In this document: in pieces, positions 7,874 to 12,836 of the stretch
Layout: each line of letters opens with the position of its first letter
Position numbering within the stretch: the first letter of the stretch is position 1
Source of the DNA: DASPLH01 sp035627675
GTDB lineage: Bacteria; Acidobacteriota; Terriglobia; Terriglobales; Acidobacteriaceae
Reading direction: 5' to 3'
Length of the DNA stretch: 12,836 bases
Assembly: GCA_035627675.1 (NCBI GenBank)
Contig: DASPLH010000258.1
Coordinates: forward strand, 1 to 12,836
Translations under genes and position numbers: made by a program
Notes under the pieces: model-generated
What the model was told of the DNA's origin: nothing
The model's database searches: none
The model's input: the letters and a program-made list of their open reading frames with translations, nothing else

Positions 7874-8125
7874 GTGCTCTCCAGAGCAGGAGGAGAGAGC
7901 AGAGCTGCGACTTCACTCTCGGCTTGATATGCATACACAGCGTATGTCGGACTGCCCAGCCAAGTCGAATTGCGCTACTCTCGATTTCGCGGCGCATTGT
8001 GCGCGTTTGCCGCGGACCCGGCACGTAAGTCGTGGTCTGCACTAGGCTTGGATGCAGGTCGGGACATGCTGGAGATTTCCGGCGAGCTTGCAAAAAACGA
8101 GGGTTGCTGGCATGGGTGACCGGAA
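7874..8125. promoter_or_regulatory. Intergenic region upstream of the Crp-like gene, with several dyads
   Basis: I see no gene in these 252 bp. They contain three short inverted repeats: TGCTCT-cc-AGAGCA (7875-7888, overlapping the ribosome site), CATAC-N5-GTATG (7932-7946) and GCGCA-ttg-TGCGC (7992-8004). The second is about 60 bp before the start codon and is the best candidate operator. I could not place a convincing -35/-10 pair. Confidence 0.4.
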
Positions 8126-8160
8126 AAGCAAAAAGCCCTCCAGCCGGAGAGCTCTTTTGT
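8126..8160 (-). terminator. Rho-independent terminator of the tRNA-Val/tRNA-Asp unit
   Basis: On the minus strand AAAAG-AGCTCTCC pairs with GGAGGGCT-TTTTG around a GGCT loop, giving about 12 bp including G-U pairs, and a further TTTTG then CTTTT run follows. It begins about 20 bp after the 3' end of tRNA-Asp, as expected for the end of a tRNA transcript. Confidence 0.85.
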
Positions 8161-8179
8161 TTCATCAGTGCCAAATGAA

Positions 8180-8256
8180 TGGCGGGGTCGACGGGACTCG
8201 AACCCGCGGCCTCTGCCGTGACAGGGCAGCGTTCTAACCAACTGAACTACGACCCC
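8180..8256 (-). tRNA. tRNA-Asp (anticodon GUC)
   Basis: The minus strand folds into a full 77-nt cloverleaf with encoded CCA. The acceptor is GGGGTCG/CGACCCC with discriminator G. The D-arm is GTTC..GAAC, the anticodon stem CTGCC/GGCAG with loop CTGTCAC (anticodon GTC), the variable loop AGGCC, and the T-arm GCGGG-TTCGAGT-CCCGT. It is very close to the E. coli tRNA-Asp sequence. It is the second gene of a two-tRNA unit, 57 bp after tRNA-Val. Confidence 0.98.
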
Positions 8257-8313
8257 GCGTCGTGTCACGCGGACGATCCTTGCGGACCGGTACTGCGATT
8301 CTGCTGTGCTCGA

Positions 8314-8390
8314 TGGTGGGCAGTGCAGGACTCGAACCTGCGACCTCCTGCTTGTAAGGCAGGCGCTCTAACCAGCTGAGCTAACCGCCC
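8314..8390 (-). tRNA. tRNA-Val (anticodon UAC)
   Basis: A complete 77-nt cloverleaf with encoded CCA on the minus strand. The acceptor is GGGCGGT/ACTGCCC (one G-U pair) with discriminator A. The D-arm is GCTC..GAGC, the anticodon stem CCTGC/GCAGG with loop CTTACAA (anticodon TAC), and the T-arm GCAGG-TTCGAGT-CCTGC. It is the first gene of the pair, with its own promoter about 60 bp upstream. Confidence 0.98.
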
Positions 8391-8427
8391 AAACCCTTGC
8401 GGACAAGAGTCGCAGTTATCGCTTGCA

Positions 8428-8441
8428 CCGCTCCTCAGCGG
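8428..8441 (-). other. Small hairpin in the tRNA leader
   Basis: CCGCT-4-AGCGG can form a 5 bp stem with a tetraloop in the leader RNA between the predicted transcription start (about 8445) and tRNA-Val. It may aid 5' processing or fall there by chance. Confidence 0.3.
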
Positions 8442-8451
8442 AACCATGATC

Positions 8452-8480
8452 AATATAAATGGTGCAAACACATAGCGCAA
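8452..8480 (-). promoter_or_regulatory. Sigma70-type promoter of the tRNA-Val/tRNA-Asp unit
   Basis: On the minus strand a -35 TTGCGC (8480-8475) is followed after exactly 17 bases by a -10 TATATT (8457-8452). This predicts transcription from about 8445, leaving a leader of about 55 nt before tRNA-Val. The pair matches consensus well and sits in a locally AT-rich patch. An inverted repeat TTGCACC/GGTGCAA (8423-8429 and 8461-8467) straddles the -10 and the start site. Confidence 0.75.
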
Positions 8481-8599
8481 GCTCCTGCTGTGGATAACAG
8501 TGCCGTCACTGCCTCTATCGCAAGTTCCCGAGTACCGCAGATAGCTCCTGCTGGTGGATAGCCGTTTCGCACGCCGCTGCTTGCCCTCTCAAGTTCCTG
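8478..8599 (+). repeat. Recurring short motif (C/A)(A/T)AG(C/T)TCC(T/C)G upstream of the tRNA promoter
   Basis: Four related decamers occur at 8478-8487, 8521-8530, 8541-8550 and 8590-8599. The first and third extend into a longer direct repeat, AGCTCCTGCTG followed by TGGATA (8480-8496 and 8543-8560, one extra G in the second). A 10 bp tandem CTGCCCAG pair (8597-8604, 8607-8614) adjoins the last. All of it lies in the 250 bp non-coding gap between the esterase stop and the tRNA unit. Confidence 0.5.
8489..8497 (-). promoter_or_regulatory. Consensus DnaA box
   Basis: TTATCCACA on the minus strand matches the strict DnaA-box consensus at all nine positions. It lies 9 bp upstream of the -35 of the tRNA promoter. 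A weaker relative (GGTGGATAG on the plus strand, 8554-8562) sits 65 bp away within a longer direct repeat. Function is not shown: it could be a regulatory site or chance. Confidence 0.5.
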
Positions 8600-8640
8600 C
8601 CCAGAGCTGCCCAGGAGCGAACACAGCACTCGCGCACGGG

Positions 8641-10179
8641 CTACTGACCCGCGGCCGAAGCGGCCTTCGCCTTTGGACGCGCGACCTTGTACATCTCCTT
8701 CGCGATCCTCTCGGCCAGCCCTCCTTCATACAGGTTGAAGTGATCTCGTCCTTCGCGGTATTCGAATGTCATGCTGGCCCCGAGTTTCTTCGCCTCCTGC
8801 TCGAGCAGGCGCACGGATTCTTCAAGATGGAACGTGTCCTGGCTCCCGACGATGATGTGTATCTTGCCGTCGAGCAACGGCCTCAGTTTTTTCCAGCGAG
8901 TACGCAGGATGCGCGAGATGTCGTAACGTTCCCAGTAGCTCGCCACCGCCGGATCGATCGCTCCGGTTTCACGGTGGAAAAGCTGCATCGGGGTGCCATC
9001 GACGCCGCGCGGGCTGAACACGGCTTCGAACGACGCCATCTGCCCGCCGTACGAACCCATCACGCGCTCCTGCCGGGCATAGTCCTCCAGGGACATGACA
9101 TCTTTGCCTCCCATGCGCACCAGCATCCACGGCGTGCCGTCCGGCCTTCGATAGAAGTTCTGCGGCGGGCGGGCGGTGAGGTCGGGTCCGGTGAAGTGGC
9201 GGAAGTCCACCGGGTCGGGCGAGGTCGCCCACGACCCGCCAAAGAAATCCGGGTACGCAACCTGCAACCAGAGCGTCGCCCAGCCGCCCGAAGAGTGTCC
9301 GGTCAGCAGGCGGCCGCTCGGACGCGCGTCCATCCGGTACTTGCGCTCGAGGTATGGAATGAACTCGGCGGTCAACGCGTGTCCCCACGGCCCGTTGTTG
9401 ACCGAGTCGGCGAACTCGTGGGTTCCGGTCGGGAACTCCTGTAGCAGCAGGACGTAGATCATCGGCGGAGCGTCTCCGCCGTTCATCCGGGAGAGGTGTC
9501 CCCTGGCCGTCTGCTGCAGGTACTGGAGGTTCGCGCCGAAGCCGTGGTTCACATACACGGCAGGGTAGCGGGCGCCGGACTTCTTGTACTCCGGAGGCGT
9601 TACGACTACGGCTTTGATGTGTATCTTGCGTCCCCAGAACTTCGATAACGCGGGGCTCACAAAGTCCTCCACAACGACGTTGCCGGTCGCGGCCGCGGCG
9701 CGTGGCTGGGGAATGCGCTTGGTGATCGCGAGCGGGATTTCGCCGGCCTTGCCTGGGTCGAGATTCTCGAATGCAACCGCGTCGGCAAGTTGGTCGCCCG
9801 GCGAAAAGGTCGTGTAAGCGGCGTTGCCATCCACGTCCAACAGCGGCATGATCCAGTATTTCCCGGCGGGCGCCTGCGAGAACGGCTTAGGTACGGCGAG
9901 CTGATCGGGATCGAGGTCGATCGTCGCGCCCGGTTTTGCGTAGTACACATCGCGGGACGCGATCCAGACCGCGGAATCCTCGCCCAGGCCCGGCTGCACG
10001 CGTCCTCCCTGGGGTGGGTTCCGGCTCATGAAGACCAGCAGGCGACCGGACGCGGGTTTGCCGTCCGCGGGTTGGAACGTGACCTTGAAACGGATCCGGC
10101 CAGCGGCGCTTTGCGCCAGCGCGCAGGAACAGAGCAGGAGAAAGCAAACGAGGAGGCGGACGGCGTGTCGGGAGCGCAT
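8641..10179 (-). CDS. Exported alpha/beta-hydrolase, putative esterase (PF00756-like)
   Basis: A secreted or periplasmic serine hydrolase of 512 residues; the substrate is unknown. The signal peptide is residues 1-22 (LLVCFLLLCSCALA/QS). Residues 25-155 form a beta-rich N-terminal domain. The hydrolase domain starts near residue 185. The nucleophile elbow is G294-H-S296-S-G298 (LLTGHSSGGW), an oxyanion region is likely at NHGFG (211-215), the probable acid is D448 (IIVGSQDTFH), and the catalytic histidine is H480 (GRDHFNLY). This order fits the Esterase D/enterochelin-esterase group. The tail is Lys/Ala-rich. The gene lies 39 bp after the cytochrome c gene on the same strand, so co-transcription is likely. 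No good ribosome site precedes the ATG; a TACAAT lies about 12 bp before it. No terminator is evident after the stop. Confidence 0.88.
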   Translation of the reverse strand: MRSRHAVRLLVCFLLLCSCALAQSAAGRIRFKVTFQPADGKPASGRLLVFMSRNPPQGGRVQPGLGEDSAVWIASRDVYYAKPGATIDLDPDQLAVPKPFSQAPAGKYWIMPLLDVDGNAAYTTFSPGDQLADAVAFENLDPGKAGEIPLAITKRIPQPRAAAATGNVVVEDFVSPALSKFWGRKIHIKAVVVTPPEYKKSGARYPAVYVNHGFGANLQYLQQTARGHLSRMNGGDAPPMIYVLLLQEFPTGTHEFADSVNNGPWGHALTAEFIPYLERKYRMDARPSGRLLTGHSSGGWATLWLQVAYPDFFGGSWATSPDPVDFRHFTGPDLTARPPQNFYRRPDGTPWMLVRMGGKDVMSLEDYARQERVMGSYGGQMASFEAVFSPRGVDGTPMQLFHRETGAIDPAVASYWERYDISRILRTRWKKLRPLLDGKIHIIVGSQDTFHLEESVRLLEQEAKKLGASMTFEYREGRDHFNLYEGGLAERIAKEMYKVARPKAKAASAAGQ

Positions 10180-10218
10180 CGCGCGGTATTGTACTCGACG
10201 GTCCGGCGCCGCCGGGAT

Positions 10219-10542
10219 CTACTTCGCCGTTTTCATCGCGCGGACATACTTCAGCATCGCGGCCGTGCCGTCCTTGCCGAGCACGTTGCCGTAGGCCGGC
10301 ATCTTGCCCTTACCCTTTTCGATGACCGTCGTCAGGTCGGCATCCGACATCGACTGCGTCTTTGCGGCCGTCAGATCGGCGGCTCCGACATTCTTGCCCA
10401 TGGGCGTCTGCGACTTGCCGTTGCCGCCATGGCAGATCGCGCACATCTGCTGATACTTCTGCTTCGCATCAACCTTGGTCTGCGCCAATGCAACCGGCGC
10501 GAGAGAGAAGACAAGAGCGAGAACAAAGGCCTGTTTCCGCAT
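10219..10542 (-). CDS. Small periplasmic class I cytochrome c
   Basis: A single-haem electron carrier of 107 residues. Residues 1-20 are a signal peptide (VFSLAPVALA/QT). The haem site is C34-A-I-C37-H38, and the sixth ligand is probably M81 in GKGKMPAYG. The mature size of about 87 residues fits soluble c-type carriers such as c6/c553. GAGG sits about four bases before the ATG. It is the first gene of a probable two-gene unit with the esterase and is divergent from the lpxL-like gene. A CCGGC-gcc-GCCGG hairpin (10203-10215) lies just after the stop without a U-tract, so it may attenuate but probably does not end transcription. The electron partner is not visible here. Confidence 0.92.
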   Translation of the reverse strand: MRKQAFVLALVFSLAPVALAQTKVDAKQKYQQMCAICHGGNGKSQTPMGKNVGAADLTAAKTQSMSDADLTTVIEKGKGKMPAYGNVLGKDGTAAMLKYVRAMKTAK

Positions 10543-10590
10543 AAGCCTCTATCTTATCGCGAGTGCGCCGGCTCGCGAACGGACTCTGGA

Positions 10591-10619
10591 TTGACACTGC
10601 CGGACGCGGATGCTACGGT
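10591..10619 (+). promoter_or_regulatory. Probable promoter of the lpxL-lpxD operon
   Basis: A perfect -35 TTGACA (10591-10596) is followed after 17 bases by TACGGT (10614-10619), which keeps the T, A and final T that matter most in the -10. The predicted start of transcription is near 10626, only about five bases before the ATG at 10631. That would make the first gene nearly leaderless. Confidence 0.55.
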
Positions 10620-10630
10620 CGAGCCATTCC

Positions 10631-11530
10631 ATGCGACATCGGCTCGAATATGCTCCTGTATGGCTGATCGTACAGGTGCTGCGGTTTCTCCCGCGTCCAA
10701 TCGCGCGCGCCCTCGCGATCGGTCTCGCGCTGCTCGTGTACGTGCTCCACGGACGCCTTCGCCGCGTCGGCCTGCGCAACCTGCAACTCGCGTTTCCCGG
10801 AATGTCCGAATCCGAGCGTCGCCGGACTCTGCGCGGAGTCTTCGTATCGCTCGGGCGCCTGCTCGCGGAGATCCCGAAGTTCCCGACCTACACTCGCGAG
10901 AACGTGCATCGGATCGCTATCTACGACGGCTTTGAGAACTTCGAGCGGGCGCGCGCGCGGGGCAAAGGCGTGCTGTTCCTCACGGCTCACATCGGCGGAT
11001 GGGAGATTGGCTCGTTCGTGCATTCGCTCTACGGCAACCGCTTGCGGGTGGTCATGCGCCGGCTCGACAATCCCTACCTCGACCGCCTCACGCGCTGGCT
11101 GCGCGGGATGCACGGCAACCGGCTCATCGATAAGGACGATTTTGCTCGGGGCGTGCTCGGGGCCTTGCGCAGGGGAGAGACCGTCGGAGTCCTGATGGAC
11201 ACGAACATGAGCCAGCAGGAGGGCGAGTTCGTGGACTTCTTCTCGCACCCGGCTTGCACGACGACCAGCGTCGCGCGCCTCGCGCTCAAGACCGATGCCG
11301 CCGTCGTTCCGGCATTCACAATCTGGGACCGCGACCTCGGCAAGTACCGCATTCACTTCGAGCCGGAGATTCCTGCCATCCGAACCGGAGACGACGCGGC
11401 CGACGCGGTGGCGAACACCGCCGCCTACACGAAACTGATCGAGCGCTTCATCCGGCAGTACCCGGACCAGTGGCTGTGGGTACATCGGCGCTGGAAGACG
11501 CGCCCAGCGGGATCTCCGTCGCCGTATTAG
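10631..11530 (+). CDS. lpxL: LpxL/HtrB-like lipid A (lysophospholipid) acyltransferase
   Basis: An inner-membrane acyltransferase expected to add a secondary acyl chain to the lipid A precursor. From the ATG at 10631 (MRHRLEYAPVWLIVQVLRFL) it has 299 residues, the usual length. An in-frame ATG at 10610 exists but lies inside the predicted promoter, and neither start has a good ribosome site. Family marks: an N-terminal membrane segment (residues 9-39), NLQLAFPGMSESE, the catalytic HX4E motif H120...E125 (LTAHIGGWEIG), GVLMDTN, FVDFFSHPACTTTSVARLAL with VVPAFTIW, and a C-terminal VHRRWKTRP. It lies 47 bp before lpxD on the same strand, a clear lipid A context. The chain specificity cannot be read from sequence, so the lpxL symbol marks the family rather than a proven orthologue. 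Confidence 0.92.
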   Translation: MRHRLEYAPVWLIVQVLRFLPRPIARALAIGLALLVYVLHGRLRRVGLRNLQLAFPGMSESERRRTLRGVFVSLGRLLAEIPKFPTYTRENVHRIAIYDGFENFERARARGKGVLFLTAHIGGWEIGSFVHSLYGNRLRVVMRRLDNPYLDRLTRWLRGMHGNRLIDKDDFARGVLGALRRGETVGVLMDTNMSQQEGEFVDFFSHPACTTTSVARLALKTDAAVVPAFTIWDRDLGKYRIHFEPEIPAIRTGDDAADAVANTAAYTKLIERFIRQYPDQWLWVHRRWKTRPAGSPSPY

Positions 11531-11577
11531 ACCGCGCGTATTCGACTTTTCATCCCTCGTTCATGTAGAACCACCCC

Positions 11578-12579
11578 ATGCAACTGCAAGTTATTGCCGG
11601 CCGCCTCAAGGCCGAAGTTCACGGCGACGGCAGCACCGAAATCAAGGGTGTCTCGAGCCTGTCGGCCGCCGGAGCTACCGACCTGGCGTTCGTGGAAGAC
11701 GAGCGATACCTGGCGGCGGCCAATACTTCGCCCGCAGGGGCAATCATCGTGCCTGCTGCGCTGACGGACGTGCGTTCGAAACTGCACAAGCCGCTGCTGC
11801 TGGCGAAGAACCCCCGGCTGGCCTTTGCCTGCGCCGCCGAGATCGTCCGGCAGGAGACGCAGTTCGCCGCCGGAGTGCACGCCAGCGCCGACGTGGACCT
11901 GACCGCCTCAATTTCTGACTCCGCCTATGTCGGACCGAACTGTTACGTCGGCCCTGGCGTAACCATCGGGCCGCGCACCCGCCTTGGCCCAGGATGCGTG
12001 GTGATGGGCGATTGCAGCATCGGCGCCGGGTGCGAACTGGTCGCCCGCGTCACGGTTTATCCCAGGACGAAGATCGGCGACCGGGTGATGATCCACGCCG
12101 GAGCCGTGCTGGGCAGCGACGGATTCGGTTTCGTTCGCGACCCGGAGACGGGCCGCTACCGGAAGTTCCCCCAGATCGGACGCCTCGAGATCGGCAGCGA
12201 CGTCGAGATCGGGGCCAACGTCACCATCGACCGCGGCGCGCTGGAAGCCACCGTGATCTCCGATGGCGTGAAGCTCGACAACATGGTCCACGTGGGACAC
12301 AACGCCGTGCTGGGCGAGAATGTCGTGATCGCCGCGCAGACGGGTGTGAGTGGCAGTTCCGTGATCGAGCGAGACGTACTGATCGGCGGACAGGTCGGCA
12401 TCGCCGACCACGTCCGCATCGAAGAGGGAGCGATCCTCGGCGCGCAGTGCGGTGTCCCAAGCAAGAAGGTGATCCGCGGCAAAGGCGTCGTGTTCTGGGG
12501 AACTCCAGCCCGGCCTATCGGCGAGGTGCTGCGCGAACTGGCGGCGCTGGCGCGATTGGCGCGCAGAAAGCGCGAGTAG
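11578..12579 (+). CDS. lpxD: UDP-3-O-acylglucosamine N-acyltransferase
   Basis: The third enzyme of lipid A synthesis. It transfers a 3-hydroxyacyl chain from acyl carrier protein to the 2-amino group of UDP-3-O-acylglucosamine in the cytosol. At 333 residues it is normal length. Residues 1-95 form the N-terminal uridine-binding domain (IKGVSSLSAAGATDLAFVED). Residues 100-290 are a left-handed beta-helix built from hexapeptide repeats (VGPNCYVGPGVTIGPRT and many more), with the typical insert LGSDGFGFVRD. The catalytic histidine is H241 in VHVGHNAVLGEN. The C-terminal helix ends LARLARRKRE. No strong ribosome site is visible before the ATG. lpxA, fabZ and lpxC are not adjacent, so this copy sits outside the classical lpx cluster. 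Its last codons are duplicated just downstream. Confidence 0.97.
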   Translation: MQLQVIAGRLKAEVHGDGSTEIKGVSSLSAAGATDLAFVEDERYLAAANTSPAGAIIVPAALTDVRSKLHKPLLLAKNPRLAFACAAEIVRQETQFAAGVHASADVDLTASISDSAYVGPNCYVGPGVTIGPRTRLGPGCVVMGDCSIGAGCELVARVTVYPRTKIGDRVMIHAGAVLGSDGFGFVRDPETGRYRKFPQIGRLEIGSDVEIGANVTIDRGALEATVISDGVKLDNMVHVGHNAVLGENVVIAAQTGVSGSSVIERDVLIGGQVGIADHVRIEEGAILGAQCGVPSKKVIRGKGVVFWGTPARPIGEVLRELAALARLARRKRE

Positions 12580-12625
12580 TTATGGCTGCCATCCTCGGGA
12601 GAAAGCGCGAGTAAGGACATGGCTG
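12565..12625 (+). repeat. Tandem duplication of the lpxD/NTPase gene junction, with a 10-codon mini-ORF
   Basis: AGAAAGCGCGAGTA occurs at 12565-12578 (the end of lpxD including its stop) and again at 12600-12613. ATGGCTG then occurs at 12582-12588 and 12619-12625, and similar bases follow each. The first ATG opens a mini-ORF, MAAILGRKRE (12582-12614). It begins like the downstream protein (MAVIVVGG) and ends like LpxD (RKRE). A roughly 35 bp stretch spanning stop and start has thus been copied. Confidence 0.75.
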
Positions 12626-12836
12626 TAATCGTCGTGGGTGGACATTCGCGTAACGTCGGAAAGACCAGCATCGTTGCCGGCCTGATCGCCGCCACGCCCG
12701 AAGTCCGCTGGACGGCGATGAAGATCACGCAGTACGGACACGGCATCTGTTCGGCCGACGGCGCGCCCTGCGATTGCGCCACGCCGGACCACTCCCTGGC
12801 AGTCACCGAGGAACACAGTCGCGAGGGAGACACCGA
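12619..12836 (+). CDS. P-loop NTPase of unknown function (MobB/BioD-like fold), 3' part missing
   Basis: The first 72 codons of an open frame running off the window's right edge. It starts MAVIVVGGHSRNVGKTSIVA, a hydrophobic strand followed by a Walker A loop with five residues between the glycines (GHSRNVGKT), as in dethiobiotin synthetase (GTDTEVGKT). The following strand (WTAMKITQ) resembles the MobB/CobQ-like group, where a KHT-type motif occupies that place. An unusual cluster of H41, C44, C51, C53 and H58 follows (YGHGICSADGAPCDCATPDH) and could bind metal. AAGGA lies directly before the ATG, with very short spacing. It is the third gene of the lpxL-lpxD unit, so a link to the envelope or lipid A is possible but unproven. 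The exact family cannot be named from this fragment. Confidence 0.7.
   Translation, partial: MAVIVVGGHSRNVGKTSIVAGLIAATPEVRWTAMKITQYGHGICSADGAPCDCATPDHSLAVTEEHSREGDT

Noticed and set aside
8052..8480. Short open frames on both strands across the tRNA genes
   Set aside because: They run through two perfect tRNA cloverleafs and a terminator. Such frames are often misannotated as proteins.
8489..8562. A replication origin based on the DnaA box
   Set aside because: There is only one perfect box and one weak relative, with no long AT-rich unwinding region and no dnaA or dnaN nearby.
8180..8640. Integration site or genomic island border at the tRNA genes
   Set aside because: I found no integrase gene and no duplicated tRNA 3' end nearby, and the flanking genes have similar composition.
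10613..11485. A 290-codon minus-strand open frame opposite the lpxL-like gene
   Set aside because: It is a codon-bias shadow. The plus-strand protein has the full LpxL motif set.

Overview
The window looks like a chromosomal segment of a GC-rich Gram-negative bacterium, most likely an Acidobacteriota. The Gram-negative call rests on lpxL- and lpxD-type lipid A genes, an RND efflux pump and exported or lipoprotein signal peptides. The Acidobacteriota call rests mainly on a small regulator carrying the N-terminal block SWKEIAAYLGKGVRTVQRWE, which is very common in that phylum, and on the overall gene style. It is an inference from memory of families, not from a database search.

Minus strand, left part (1-6931): the 5' part of an exported Xaa-Pro aminopeptidase (cut by the window's left edge); a two-gene RND efflux operon (lipoprotein adaptor then AcrB-type pump, no outer-membrane channel gene), separated from the peptidase by a structured spacer with a UUCG-capped hairpin; a periplasmic double-BON-domain protein ending at a good intrinsic terminator; and a small helix-turn-helix/coiled-coil regulator. 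Middle (7151-8640), also minus strand: a Crp/Fnr-like regulator, then a tRNA-Val(UAC)-tRNA-Asp(GUC) pair with its own sigma70-type promoter and a strong terminator. The 250 bp upstream of the tRNAs hold a consensus DnaA box and a recurring short motif. Then come an exported alpha/beta-hydrolase (putative esterase) and, upstream of it on the same strand, a small periplasmic cytochrome c.

Plus strand, right part (10591-12836): divergent from the cytochrome gene, a TTGACA promoter leads into an lpxL/htrB-like acyltransferase, lpxD, and the start of a P-loop NTPase with an unusual Cys/His cluster. The lpxD/NTPase junction carries a ~35 bp tandem duplication that creates a 10-codon mini-ORF.

Functionally this is mostly envelope biology: lipid A acylation (lpxL, lpxD), drug or solvent efflux (RND), periplasmic stress (BON), and periplasmic peptide, ester and electron-transfer proteins. 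I see no mobile element, CRISPR array, prophage or toxin-antitoxin module. Most of the window is ordinary. The items most worth a second look are the P-loop NTPase after lpxD with its duplicated junction, the stand-alone HTH/coiled-coil regulator, and the organised intergenic DNA upstream of the tRNA promoter.
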